62,854 bases of DNA. Origin: Candidatus Dormiibacter spiritus. GTDB taxonomy: Bacteria > Chloroflexota > Dormibacteria > Dormibacterales > Dormibacteraceae. The stretch covers positions 1 to 62,854 of the forward strand of contig QHBT01000056.1 of assembly GCA_003244185.1 (NCBI GenBank), in the 5' to 3' direction. The position numbers and the translations under genes were made by a program. Under the pieces are notes generated by a model, which made no database searches, was not told the DNA's origin, and was given only the letters and a program-made list of their open reading frames with translations. Position 1 is the first letter of the stretch. Every line of letters begins with the position of its first letter. Positions 51,468-59,288 of the stretch are shown in pieces.

Positions 51468-51857
51468 TCATCGAGCGCCTCCTGCGGCGGCCAACACGGC
51501 CGAGGACTGGCGGTGGCGTGCAAATCCAGGTTGGTTCTCGCGCGTGATCTCTTGCAGCTCTCGTTGGAGCAGGCGCAGGGCGGCCTCCTCAAGCCTGTAG
51601 TCCTCGGTGACAGCCCGCCCGTGTTCGGCCAACGTGTAGGTACAGCCGTCGAAGGTCAGCTCCAGTCGCAATCTGCGCATCCCACAGACCCGCAGAAGGG
51701 CGTTCATTACCTGGTCGAGCGGCGGCCCCTGCGCGCTCCTGCTGCCCCACTCCTCGCCTGCGAGCAGCCAAGGGCGGATCAGCGTGGCGACCTCGGCCAC
51801 CAGCTGTTCGTGATCGCAGTCCGCGATGGCGCCCCACGAGGTGCCGGCTCTATTCAC
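51468..51857 (-). CDS. hypothetical protein
   Basis: A 129-residue soluble protein from a GTG start, part of the leftward operon of small genes. It contains LVAEVATLIRPWLLAGEEWG and LRLELTFDGCTYTLAEHGRA, with alternating helices and strands but no cysteine pairs and no membrane segment. No family is recognised. It is the last gene of the operon, about 58 bp after a 37-residue frame. Confidence 0.5.
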   Translation of the reverse strand: MNRAGTSWGAIADCDHEQLVAEVATLIRPWLLAGEEWGSRSAQGPPLDQVMNALLRVCGMRRLRLELTFDGCTYTLAEHGRAVTEDYRLEEAALRLLQRELQEITRENQPGFARHRQSSAVLAAAGGAR

Positions 51858-51915
51858 TGCTGTTTTCCGCCGCAGGCGTCGCGGCCGTGTCCGCTACCCC
51901 AACCGTGCAGTTCCG

Positions 51916-52029
51916 TCACCGCTCGGACTCAGAGCGCAGATAGGCAGCGAAATCCAGGATCTGCTGGCGATCCGCTCCGCTGAGAGAGTGGTCGGCCTCG
52001 ACCCGTTCGAGAGTGCGGTACCGCGCCAT
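51916..52029 (-). CDS. small hypothetical protein (37 aa)
   Basis: The ATG at 52029 shares a base with the stop of the HNH-type lipoprotein gene (TGATG). The frame reads MARYRTLERVEADHSLSGAD, then RQQILDFAAYLRSESER, which looks like two helices. The overlap is the same device used by the other genes here. Confidence 0.5.
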   Translation of the reverse strand: MARYRTLERVEADHSLSGADRQQILDFAAYLRSESER

Positions 52030-52601
52030 CACGCCACCCCCTGGGTCGCTGTGGTCCAGTCAGCCGTGATGCGCCGCTGCGCCTCGATCAGGGTCAGGCG
52101 TCTGGTACAGACGGCTTGGTTCAGCGCCCGTTCAACACCATCTTTGGCGTTGGGTGAAGCTCCTGGCTCGGGCCAAAGATTGCGCTGATCGTCCGGTGCC
52201 CCGCCCAGCTCGAGCGAGATCAGGTGATCGAACTCGAAGTCCCCGGCGGAGCCGGTGGCACCGTACCGGCGCATCGACTTCCGCTTCTGGGGCTCGGTTT
52301 CGGAGGCCGGAGGGCGAATTGTCTTCGTCCAGCCACGAACGCAGATGGTTGATCCGATATCGGCTTGGGTTACGGCCGGGTTAGTCGCCCCAGGAGTGCA
52401 AGACGAGTCGGGAAGGGTCTGATTTCCAGCGACCTGACGGTAGTGACAGGCCGCGCCGGGCACGGAGGACGCCTGCGCCAACTGGCCGTTCGAAGCGGCG
52501 CCGCTGCCTTGGTGCCGGGCCGGTGAGCTTGGGCCTCCAGCATCGGCGCAGCCGACCAGTAGTAGGGTCACCGCCAGACCGCCGACGATTCGGGTGCTCA
52601 T
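52029..52601 (-). CDS. lipoprotein with HNH-like DHL motif
   Basis: A 190-residue protein with a lipoprotein signal (lipobox VGCADA, Cys18) and a Gly/Ser/Ala-rich linker. The C-terminal domain reads DFEFDHLISLELGGAPDDQR, then NLWPEPGASPNAKDGVERAL. This DHLxxLELGG...NLWPEP pattern is that of secreted HNH-like proteins of actinobacteria and their phages, with the DH pair and later Asn/Lys. It could be a surface nuclease or a structural domain. A surface lipoprotein inside an operon of tiny zinc proteins is unexpected. It overlaps both neighbours. Confidence 0.7.
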   Translation of the reverse strand: MSTRIVGGLAVTLLLVGCADAGGPSSPARHQGSGAASNGQLAQASSVPGAACHYRQVAGNQTLPDSSCTPGATNPAVTQADIGSTICVRGWTKTIRPPASETEPQKRKSMRRYGATGSAGDFEFDHLISLELGGAPDDQRNLWPEPGASPNAKDGVERALNQAVCTRRLTLIEAQRRITADWTTATQGVA

Positions 52602-52870
52602 CAGAATCCACCGTCGAGTTCGAACTGCAGCTGCGCCGATCGTTCTCGGTTATGAGCTGCGACTTCTTCCGACCAGTCGTAGGGCGCGCCCGCGCGCCGT
52701 CCGTACTGCGGGTTGGGGCCGTCCGGTGGACCGTGGGCCTCGAAGAACTCGTGGCAGTCGAGGCACCAGGCAGTGACTGGACAAGGCGTTGGATCGCCCC
52801 AGGTCTCGCCGCTGACAATGAGGCCGCAGCGAGGGCAGCGAGCCGTGAAAAACGCCTCATCGTGGCTCAT
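52601..52870 (-). CDS. small zinc-ribbon protein
   Basis: An 89-residue protein with CPRCG near the N-terminus and CLDCHEFF near residue 36, forming one zinc ribbon, followed by an acidic/polar tail (DWSEEVAAHNRERSAQLQFE). No catalytic motif. It overlaps both neighbours by 1 bp. Confidence 0.55.
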   Translation of the reverse strand: MSHDEAFFTARCPRCGLIVSGETWGDPTPCPVTAWCLDCHEFFEAHGPPDGPNPQYGRRAGAPYDWSEEVAAHNRERSAQLQFELDGGF

Positions 52871-53040
52871 CAGGCCGCCTTGCGGAGATGGGCGGCGCAG
52901 AGTCGCCGTCCATCGATCTCGGTGCGAGTCGCGATCCCGCAGACGGCGCAGGGGCCGGGCCAGGGCATCTGCGCCAGCTCGTGGCGGTGCCAGCGCGCCA
53001 CTTTGATTGCCGCGCCGTACTCACGAGACTTCGGGCTCAT
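52870..53040 (-). CDS. small CxxC protein (56 aa)
   Basis: From an ATG at 53040 overlapping the previous stop (ATGA): MSPKSREYGAAIKVARWHRH, then CAVCG and a later CAAHL, giving a CxxC...CxxH zinc knuckle. Very small, basic, likely a DNA- or protein-binding accessory. The overlap defines the start. Confidence 0.55.
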   Translation of the reverse strand: MSPKSREYGAAIKVARWHRHELAQMPWPGPCAVCGIATRTEIDGRRLCAAHLRKAA

Positions 53041-53531
53041 GCGGCACCCTCGGAGTCGTGGGCGCGGCAATAGCTGATCCACGTCCCGACAGGCCCCCAC
53101 CGCTTCTCGCGGAGCTGTCGCCCGCAGGCGCAGCGAGTCTCGCTTAGGCGGAAGTCCGTATTGCCTTCCACCACACGGAGGTCGCGCACGTAGGCGAGGT
53201 CGTTAACGTGCTCGAACGCGACCTCGGCTAGGTCGTCGGGGATCTCAAAAGTCAGTCGGGACACGATGACTCGTCCTCCAGTTCGCGAGGTGAAGAGAGC
53301 GCCGCCGCGCCCTCCGCTGGCTTGGAACTGCTCGTCGCGCCAGGAACCTTGCGGCGGCAAGGGGAATCTGTTGAAGTCGGGGTCAGGGCAGGGGTTACCC
53401 CCGCCCCGACCTGCTCTCTCCACGACCCGGGCCACCGGATCGCTGCCGGACCTGCGACGGGTGTCAGCTGCTGTGGCGAAGGCAGGACTGTTCAGCGTGC
53501 ATGTCGCAGACCCGGCAACGTCGGGGTTCAC
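53037..53531 (-). CDS. hypothetical protein with C-terminal CxC...C motif
   Basis: The GTG at 53531 overlaps the previous stop (GTGA), giving 164 residues. The N-terminal 85 are Gly/Pro/Arg-rich. The C-terminal 75 form a clearer domain: VSRLTFEIPDDLAEVAFEHV, then LSETRCACGRQLREKRWG and WISYCRAHD, with three cysteines and a histidine for zinc. A shorter start (GTG at 53264) covering just this domain is possible. Confidence 0.5.
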   Translation of the reverse strand: MNPDVAGSATCTLNSPAFATAADTRRRSGSDPVARVVERAGRGGGNPCPDPDFNRFPLPPQGSWRDEQFQASGGRGGALFTSRTGGRVIVSRLTFEIPDDLAEVAFEHVNDLAYVRDLRVVEGNTDFRLSETRCACGRQLREKRWGPVGTWISYCRAHDSEGAA

Positions 53532-53755
53532 TGGGTGCGCTCCCGATCGGGGTCTGGGAGCAGGCGGAGGGCAAGAGCGAGGCGATCTTCGGCGCGGGCG
53601 ACGGCCTCGCAGCGCCAGACCTGGACCAAGAGGTCCTCCATCTGGCCGCCCCGACCGGCCTGCCACTCAGACGGAGTAAGCCTGAGCGCGAGGTGAGTTT
53701 CGGTTAACTGCCGCTCCCTGGCGGCCTTGAACGGGATCACGATGCCGGCGGCCAC
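53528..53755 (-). CDS. small hypothetical protein (75 aa)
   Basis: A GTG at 53755 inside the end of the SWIM-type gene opens a 75-residue, mostly helical frame: IVIPFKAARERQLTETHLAL, then LTPSEWQAGRGGQMEDLLVQ and VWRCEAVARAEDRLALALRL. No motif is recognised. Overlaps with both neighbours support it. Confidence 0.5.
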   Translation of the reverse strand: MAAGIVIPFKAARERQLTETHLALRLTPSEWQAGRGGQMEDLLVQVWRCEAVARAEDRLALALRLLPDPDRERTQ

Positions 53756-54054
53756 AAGGTTTCCTCGTCCTGGAGCTCATCTGATTCGACCACGCTGAGG
53801 TCCGGCTGGAAGACCAAGTCCGGCAGACCCTCGCGGAGGAGGCGGCGGCTTACCGTTGCGCGGTGCCAACATGTCGGCTGTCCGTAGATCCCGGCCGGGC
53901 AGTTGCAGCTGAGCTCACCGTCCGACTGGAGCGACAGGTCGTAGCGGTGGCCATCGCGGCCACATACCTGATATTGACAGTCATCGACGCGCCACGCTTT
54001 GCGGTGGCTGAGCATCTCCGATGGGGACGTGCGGCGGTCGAAAGCCTTCGCCAT
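53737..54054 (-). CDS. SWIM-type zinc-finger protein
   Basis: A 105-residue protein carrying a SWIM-like motif: LSCNCPAGIYGQPTCWHRAT, that is CxC followed by a CxH, at residues about 48-67. The preceding part (YQVCGRDGHRYDLSLQSDGE) is a short beta region normally seen before SWIM fingers. SWIM domains bind DNA or proteins. The ATG (54054) shares a base with the previous stop (TAATG). Confidence 0.7.
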   Translation of the reverse strand: MAKAFDRRTSPSEMLSHRKAWRVDDCQYQVCGRDGHRYDLSLQSDGELSCNCPAGIYGQPTCWHRATVSRRLLREGLPDLVFQPDLSVVESDELQDEETLWPPAS

Positions 54055-54350
54055 TACGCCCCCACCCCACTCGGGATGTCCGTCAGCCGCTTGCCGCATT
54101 CGCAGCAGCGATCGTTCGCCGCCTGGTCGCGGAAGACGACCTTGGGAAAGTCGTCGGAGTCGTAGCTCGATTCATGGAAGCGGTCTATGCCGAGCGACCC
54201 AGAGGCTCTCGACAGCAGTTCATCGAGGCGCTCTTCGCCGGCCTCGGGAGGGGTCCAAAGTCCGTACGCGTCCATCACTCCTGCGATGCAGTAGGGGCAG
54301 TAGGTGTCGGCTCGGTAGGCGTAGCCGACCACATCGGTTACCGCGCTCAC
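54054..54350 (-). CDS. small two-CxxC protein
   Basis: A 98-residue protein with CPYC at residue 18 and CCECGKRLTDIPSG near the end, a spaced pair of CxxC motifs that could form one zinc site. The middle is acidic (DRFHESSYDSDDFPKVVF). The start overlaps the previous stop by 4 bp. Confidence 0.55.
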   Translation of the reverse strand: MSAVTDVVGYAYRADTYCPYCIAGVMDAYGLWTPPEAGEERLDELLSRASGSLGIDRFHESSYDSDDFPKVVFRDQAANDRCCECGKRLTDIPSGVGA

Positions 54351-54739
54351 GCGGCTACACCTCTCGTCCGATCGCGATCGAATACGGCGGAGACGAGGGC
54401 CAGCAGCCCGTCGCCATCGCTGATCCGATGTCGCCGACGCGAGGGCTGCTCCGGCGTCGGATCGAACTGCTCAAACCCACAAAGCGAGCAGCGCTTCGCG
54501 CCGATCTGCATCGGCAGCCCGCAAGCGCAGTGGGCGTGGGCGCGGTCGCCCAGCGCGCAGAGACTCGGACGGCAGCTGCTTTCAAGCTCAGTGAGCAGGG
54601 AGTTGCTGATGGCCGCTACCTCCGGGCCCCGGGCGAGGCTCGCGTAATGCTCAACCTCTTTGTCCAGGTCGGCCTCGCCAGCGATGGCGCCGAAGGTATT
54701 CCACGGCTCACCGCACACACGGCAGGTGACGTCAGCCAT
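54347..54739 (-). CDS. zinc-finger protein with three CxxC motifs
   Basis: A 130-residue protein from an ATG at 54739 within the end of the preceding gene. CRVCGEPWNTFG at the N-terminus resembles a replication- or plasmid-type zinc knuckle. Later come HAHCACGLPMQIGAKRCSLC, then GFEQFDP, a CxC...CxxC ribbon. The middle is helical (LDKEVEHYASLARGPEVAAI). Function unknown. Confidence 0.6.
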   Translation of the reverse strand: MADVTCRVCGEPWNTFGAIAGEADLDKEVEHYASLARGPEVAAISNSLLTELESSCRPSLCALGDRAHAHCACGLPMQIGAKRCSLCGFEQFDPTPEQPSRRRHRISDGDGLLALVSAVFDRDRTRGVAA

Positions 54740-54986
54740 CGACGCCCTTCCCGGTGTTCCAAGCCGCGTACGGGTGGTGGTTGGTGAGGAACTGAGCGCA
54801 CTCGCACTCCTCGACATCCGGATCGTGCTCGTGCCAGACGACGAAAACTTCGGTCGGGTAGCCGTCTCCGCCTGCTTCCTCGCCGACCTGCGCAACGTAG
54901 TCGTCAAGGAGGAGCTGGTCAGTGAAGGTGCGCTCCTCATCGAGCGCCCCGTTCACGACCACGCTCACGTCGGCGTAGGCCATCAT
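54732..54986 (-). CDS. hypothetical protein (84 aa)
   Basis: A small acidic protein: YADVSVVVNGALDEERTFTD, then LLLDDYVAQVGEEAGGDGYP and TEVFVVWHEHDPDVEE. Two strands, a helix, and an HEHD cluster that could bind metal. No family is recognised. It overlaps both neighbours. Confidence 0.5.
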   Translation of the reverse strand: MMAYADVSVVVNGALDEERTFTDQLLLDDYVAQVGEEAGGDGYPTEVFVVWHEHDPDVEECECAQFLTNHHPYAAWNTGKGVDG

Positions 54987-55198
54987 TTGGCCTCCTCGAC
55001 GCCAGCGGCCACTGCCCGCGCCCTCCGTCGCGTTGGGGGACGAGCGCCGCCGTTCACTAAGGGCGTCCGGAGAATGGTCGCGATCTGATTGAGGGCGGCG
55101 GGATCCTTGATCGTCGGCGGGAGTCCCTGCTCAACTCGGGCAGCGATTAGGCGCCTAACCGCCTCGTCGAGGGTATGAGTTGCCGAGGCGACGGCCAC
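54983..55198 (-). CDS. hypothetical basic protein (71 aa)
   Basis: A 71-residue helical protein: LDEAVRRLIAARVEQGLPPT, then LNQIATILRTPLVNGG, ending in an Arg-rich segment (RPPTRRRARAVAAG). The basic tail suggests nucleic-acid binding. It overlaps both neighbours and is the second gene of the operon. Confidence 0.5.
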   Translation of the reverse strand: MAVASATHTLDEAVRRLIAARVEQGLPPTIKDPAALNQIATILRTPLVNGGARPPTRRRARAVAAGVEEAK

Positions 55199-55398
55199 TA
55201 GAACCGCTCCTCAAAGAGATCGGTGACCTCATCGCAGCGGTCACACGTGAACCACTGATCCCCGCGGTAGCCCGCCACGATCCCCTTCTGATCGCTGCCG
55301 CAGCGTTCGCAGTACTGCTCGTCCGGGCATTCGAAGTCGGGGCCAGCGATCTCGTACTCGAAGCCGGTAACGCCGGGCGGGTAGTTGGAGAGCGCCAT
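55198..55398 (-). CDS. small zinc-ribbon protein, first gene of the XRE-controlled operon
   Basis: A 66-residue protein with four cysteines in CPDEQYCERCGSD and FTCDRCDEVTDLFEERF, forming one classic zinc ribbon. It starts 79 bp downstream of the -10 of a strong promoter that contains the XRE-type palindrome. Confidence 0.6.
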   Translation of the reverse strand: MALSNYPPGVTGFEYEIAGPDFECPDEQYCERCGSDQKGIVAGYRGDQWFTCDRCDEVTDLFEERF

Positions 55399-55476
55399 CA
55401 GCGGGCGGCCCTCGACTTAGCGATTTTCTGGACTGCGAACCTAGTGCCCATGGAATGGAAGCGGCCCATACTTGGG

Positions 55477-55504
55477 ATACTATCACGACTTCGTGATAAG
55501 TCAA
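55477..55504 (-). promoter_or_regulatory. promoter with palindromic operator in its spacer
   Basis: Minus strand: -35 TTGACT (55504-55499), a 16-bp spacer and -10 TAGTAT (55482-55477). The perfect 18-bp palindrome TATCACGA-CT-TCGTGATA (55481-55498) fills the spacer and touches the -10. A weaker divergent promoter (TTGGGA 55473-55478, GATAAG 55495-55500, 16-bp spacing) covers the same site, so one bound repressor could control both directions. Confidence 0.7.
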
Positions 55505-55575
55505 CCGGCTCGACTACCGCTTGTCGTAGCAGGGGAAAAGATCAGCAGCCCGGGCCGCCATATACGCTTACCGAG

Positions 55576-56289
55576 ATGGCGGAAACCGAGCCGCTCCGAG
55601 GCGAAATTCGGATGATCATCAGGAAGGCTAGGGAACGTCTCGGCGTGAGCCAAACCGAGTTCGCGCGGGCCTTGAGCCAGGTTCTAGGACATCCGGTTAA
55701 GCAGTCGCGGCTATCCGAGTGGGAGTCAGGCCGAACTGAACCAATGAGCAGCGTCCTCCTCGCGGTGGCGGAACTTGGCGGAGGCTCTCTCGACGTCCTC
55801 CGACTACGAGGATCTCTAGGTGAGCGCCTGGATCACATTGAGGACGAGGTGGCAGACACGCGTCGGCTTCTGGCCGAGCATGAGCGCGAGATCGCCGATC
55901 TGCGTGTCGCTGTCGGAAAGGTGGGTGCCGCCGTCGCGAAGGCGGGTCCGGCCCCCGCAGCAGACGGCGCGCTGCCAGCTGACGTCAAGAAGCGCATTGA
56001 CCAGCTCCACCGAGAGTTGGCAGATGCCCGTCACCTGCTGGGTCTTAAGCCGCGGTCACGTCCGGCCGGAATGGACGAGGCGGCGGAAGTCAGTGCTCTG
56101 CACGAGAACCTGAGCGAGGTCAGGAGGGCGGTGAGCATCCCACAGACCCCGTTCCCGCCAGAGAAAGAGGGTCTGGAAGAGCGAGTGGCGATACTCGAAG
56201 ATCAGATGCGTCGGGCCTGGCGCCGGAAGCAGTTGCAACGGGCAAAAGAGGCTGACACCCCCACGCGAGTCGCTGAGGACGTGTGCTGA
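55576..56289 (+). CDS. XRE-family repressor with coiled-coil tail
   Basis: A 237-residue protein from the ATG at 55576; the longer upstream frame crosses the promoter and is not coding. Residues about 8-70 are an XRE helix-turn-helix (LGVSQTEFARALSQVLGHPV, then KQSRLSEWESGRTEPMSS). The rest is rich in heptad-like stretches (EDEVADTRRLLAEHEREIAD; IDQLHRELADARHLLGL; LEERVAILEDQMRRAWRRK), that is, a dimerising coiled coil. It is divergent from the 13-gene operon, and the palindrome between them is its likely operator. It probably keeps the operon silent and regulates itself. Confidence 0.85.
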   Translation: MAETEPLRGEIRMIIRKARERLGVSQTEFARALSQVLGHPVKQSRLSEWESGRTEPMSSVLLAVAELGGGSLDVLRLRGSLGERLDHIEDEVADTRRLLAEHEREIADLRVAVGKVGAAVAKAGPAPAADGALPADVKKRIDQLHRELADARHLLGLKPRSRPAGMDEAAEVSALHENLSEVRRAVSIPQTPFPPEKEGLEERVAILEDQMRRAWRRKQLQRAKEADTPTRVAEDVC

Positions 56290-56336
56290 TTAGATGTCCA
56301 CTGCGCTTCGGCTCGTGACAAAATGCCAGCACGGTC

Positions 56337-57593
56337 ATGGCTATCACTGGTTGGGTCGGCGATCGTCCCGGCTTCAAGTACGACCTCTGCCTTCATGGCG
56401 CGGAGATGCTTGCCCGGCGGCTAGAGGCGTCGGACCTCAACGAGGCGGAGTTTTGTGCCCGGCTGAGCAGCTTCGTGGGGCAGGCGATCTCCTCCGACAG
56501 ACTGAACCGCTGGCTACGCGGCTATGACCTGCCCGACACTGAGATCTTCATCGCAGCTGACACGTTGGCCGGGCCAGGATTCGACATGAAGCCCACCCGG
56601 CGTGACGTGCTGCGCGGCCTGATTGGTGTGGGTGCGCTGGTCGTCGGTGATGGGTTCCTGGACGGGCTTTCCGTCACCGGATCGGGGGGCGGTGATGGCC
56701 CAACGGTTGATGACCTCGAAGCCCGCACCCGCGATCTGGTGCTTCGCTGGCCGACGGTCAATCCACGCGAGCACATGTTGGTGGTAGGCAATCACCAGGA
56801 ATTGCTGGTGGGTAGTTTGACGCGCCCCCAAACAGCGGCAGTGGAACGGCGGCTCCACTCGCTCGCGGGTGAGACGGCATTGCTGGCAGGGATGCTCAAT
56901 TTTCGGAGCGGCCAACTGAGTCATGCCGAAGCGGATTGGGCGGAAGCCAGTTTCCACGCCCATGAGGCGGCCGACGACGACTTACGAGCATACGTGCTGG
57001 TTGCGCGCAGCCAACTCTTCTCGGCGATTCCGATTGACAGTGAGGTCAGAGGCGATCGAGCGCTGCAACTCCTTGACCAGGCGCACAGCATGACCGGTTC
57101 TAATAGTTCGCCGCGCGTCCGCTCGTGCCTCCTAGCGCGCAAAGCGGAGGAGGTTGCACTTCTTGGCGAGCCCGCTCAAGCTGATGCCGACTTGGATTGC
57201 GCTGCGACTGAGATGGCACGACTACCTGCCGCCGGCGATCGGTTCGGGCATTGGGGAACCATCGACCTCGATGGCTATCGCGGTAGTCGCGATGTTCTGC
57301 TCGGCCGTTGCCACGAAGCTGTGGATCTCCTCGAATCCGCTCTCGTGCGGGCTGGCTCTCAGCCCGGTCGAGCGATCCTGCTCGCGGACACAGGAGCCGC
57401 GTTGGCTCATCCAGAAGGCGACGTTGCTGGGGCCTGCGACAAACTAGGTGAGTCGTTTGAGCTGGGGGTCAAGGTAGGTGCTGGCGAGTTTGTTAGGCGC
57501 GTGCTCCGTATTCGTCGTCAACATCTCAGCAACTGGCGCAAGGAGCCAGCAGTACGCCGCCTCGACGAACGGCTGATGGCGGCTCTGGCATAA
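56337..57593 (+). CDS. actinobacterial-type HTH/TPR regulator
   Basis: A 418-residue regulator. The N-terminal part (ARRLEASDLNEAEFCARLSS, then QAISSDRLNRWLRGYDLP) is a helix-turn-helix. It is followed by a twin-arginine-like hydrophobic stretch (TRRDVLRGLIGVGALVVG) that recurs in these regulators, and then by TPR-like helices (LHSLAGETALLAGMLNFRSG; GQLSHAEADWAEASFHAHEA; CHEAVDLLESALVRAGSQ) to the end. Such proteins control development or element functions in actinobacteria. It is followed directly by an ADP-ribosylglycohydrolase frame, apparently in one operon. Confidence 0.75.
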   Translation: MAITGWVGDRPGFKYDLCLHGAEMLARRLEASDLNEAEFCARLSSFVGQAISSDRLNRWLRGYDLPDTEIFIAADTLAGPGFDMKPTRRDVLRGLIGVGALVVGDGFLDGLSVTGSGGGDGPTVDDLEARTRDLVLRWPTVNPREHMLVVGNHQELLVGSLTRPQTAAVERRLHSLAGETALLAGMLNFRSGQLSHAEADWAEASFHAHEAADDDLRAYVLVARSQLFSAIPIDSEVRGDRALQLLDQAHSMTGSNSSPRVRSCLLARKAEEVALLGEPAQADADLDCAATEMARLPAAGDRFGHWGTIDLDGYRGSRDVLLGRCHEAVDLLESALVRAGSQPGRAILLADTGAALAHPEGDVAGACDKLGESFELGVKVGAGEFVRRVLRIRRQHLSNWRKEPAVRRLDERLMAALA

Positions 57594-57601
57594 GCGGGCG
57601 A

Positions 57602-58552
57602 CTCGCCGATCGGGCAGTTGGAGTTCTGCTGGGCGCGGCGTGCGGCGATGCTTTGGGCGCGCCCTACGAAGGGATCTGGAACCCTCCTCCGCAACCCGAG
57701 ATGTCCGACGGGCACGCATTTCGGGCAGGCGAGTGGACCGACGACACATCGCTCGCAGTCGTGATTGCAGAGGTTGCGGCCGGAAAAGCCGATCTGCGGA
57801 CGCCGGAGGCGCTCACCGCGATCGGCGAGGGTTTCTTGGCATGGTTCCGCGAAGGAGCTCCGGGGGCCGGCGCCACTACTCGGGCAGTCCTGTCAGCCGC
57901 GGGGAGCGGAGTCGATCTTCCGGTTATGGCCCACGCTCACTTCGAGCGAACTGGACAGGGCGGTAGCAACGGCGCCCTCATGCGGACCGCCCCGGTCGCG
58001 CTCGCCGCCCTCGGTGACGACCGCAGGCTGGTCGAATCAGCGATGGCCGTCGCCTCCCTAACCCACGCCGATCTGGTGGCAGGCGAGGCCTGTGCCATCT
58101 GGTGCGTGGCGATTGACCGAGCGATCAGGGAGGACAGGCTCGACGGCGTGTGGGAAGCGCTGCCACTCCTACTGCCGGAGGTTCGAGATCGGTGGTTTCG
58201 ATGGCTGAAGGAGGCTGCGACTCAGCCAGCCGCCAACTTCAAGCCGAATGGCTATGCTCCGCGCTGCCTTCAGGCGGCCCTCGCCGCCATTCTGCAGACT
58301 CCAGGGAGTGGCCTGATGGACTCGATCGTAGCCGCCGTCAGGGTGGGAGACGACACCGACACCGTGGCCGCCGTCGCTGGGGCCTTACTAGGGGCTCGAT
58401 GGGGTGCAACCGCGATTCCCGGCTCCTGGCGCTCGATGCTGTATGACCGCTGGGGACGGACAGCCGAGGATCTGGAGCGGGTGGCTCGCACAATCGTCGG
58501 AAGGCCCTCTCCCGGCAACTCCCCGCGGCTCACCGCGGGCCGGGGCGGATAG
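57602..58552 (+). CDS. ADP-ribosylglycohydrolase (DraG/ARH family)
   Basis: About 315 residues if read from 57602. Metal and ligand motifs are complete: DRAVGVLLGAACGDALGAPY at the start, EWTDDTSLAVVIAE (TDDT), GGSNGALMRTAPVAL and VGDDTDTVAAVAGALLG (DDTDT), the set that binds two Mg ions and cleaves ADP-ribose from arginine or other targets. No ATG, GTG or TTG precedes the conserved N-terminus: the first is a TTG at 57653, which would remove the GDALGAPYE motif. Upstream, an in-frame TAG lies near 57500 and only ATA (57590) or CTG codons are available. Start by coupling from the upstream gene (stop 57591-57593) or a sequence error is likely. It may reverse ADP-ribosylation used in phage defence. 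Confidence 0.8.
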   Translation, partial: LADRAVGVLLGAACGDALGAPYEGIWNPPPQPEMSDGHAFRAGEWTDDTSLAVVIAEVAAGKADLRTPEALTAIGEGFLAWFREGAPGAGATTRAVLSAAGSGVDLPVMAHAHFERTGQGGSNGALMRTAPVALAALGDDRRLVESAMAVASLTHADLVAGEACAIWCVAIDRAIREDRLDGVWEALPLLLPEVRDRWFRWLKEAATQPAANFKPNGYAPRCLQAALAAILQTPGSGLMDSIVAAVRVGDDTDTVAAVAGALLGARWGATAIPGSWRSMLYDRWGRTAEDLERVARTIVGRPSPGNSPRLTAGRGG

Positions 58553-58815
58553 CGCTCAACCGCCACACGACCGCGGGCTGAGAATGGCCAGACGCCCAGA
58601 CGGGTTGTCCGCCGGAAACCTTGCGAGCGCCAAGGTTGCGGGGACTGAGCGCTCGAAGCTGGGATCACGCTGGCTCTAACGTCGTTGTCGCTTTTCAGGT
58701 TGGGGCTGAGTTCCTGTTGGAACAAGTAGCGGATTCCGTTCCCGCGCAAGTAGATATGTGAGTCATCGGTTGCCACGGTCCGCGCCGGCGAGGGTCAGCG
58801 ACTTACGCTACCGGA
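58553..58815. other. intergenic region, nothing recognised
   Basis: No convincing gene, repeat or strong promoter was seen here. It separates the ADP-ribosylglycohydrolase gene from the membrane-anchored protein gene. Confidence 0.5.
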
Positions 58816-59263
58816 GTGGAGACCCGAGTAGCCCTCATCGCCGCAGTTGCCGCCCTTCTGGGTGCCCTGATCGGCGGCGTGGCGGTATGGGCGTCGACCG
58901 CTTATGTCCAACGACGCCAGGACCGCCGAGAGAAGAGACAGCGGGTTCACTCCAGCTTTCAGCGGGTTCTGCTCGCAGCGAACAGCTACGCGGCCTTGAC
59001 CTCGCCGTTCCAGCGCGGATCGGATGGAGGAGCCTGGACTCCTGAACAAGACATGAGCGAGGAGTATCGCCGTCGCTTCAACAAGACGCTGGAGGAGGTC
59101 GCCGAGGGGCTCCGTAACGCGGCTGTGGACCTAACGTTGGAGGGACTCATGGAGCCCGTCGACAGAGTCAAGGAGATGGCAGTAAAGTTCGACGCTTTCC
59201 GTTGGCACCGGGAGAGCTTTCGCCTCGGCGCAGCGACAGAAGAAGCCGGAGAGGGCTTGAGCG
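58816..59263 (+). pseudogene. membrane-anchored protein gene cut by an IS3 element
   Basis: A GTG start opens a protein with an N-terminal membrane helix (LIAAVAALLGALIGGVAVWA) and a charged helical domain (DMSEEYRRRFNKTLEEVAEG, then LRNAAVDLTLEGLMEPVDRV). Family-like sequence runs up to about 59263, where the IS3 inverted repeat begins; the remaining frame only encodes IS sequence. A short in-frame tail after the IS (RLVPGLEDLLGCGPC, about 60470-60519) may be the original C-terminus. Such single-helix proteins are common in actinobacterial elements; function unknown. Confidence 0.5.
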
Positions 59264-59288
59264 GACCCCATTTACTGGTCCACCCCTT

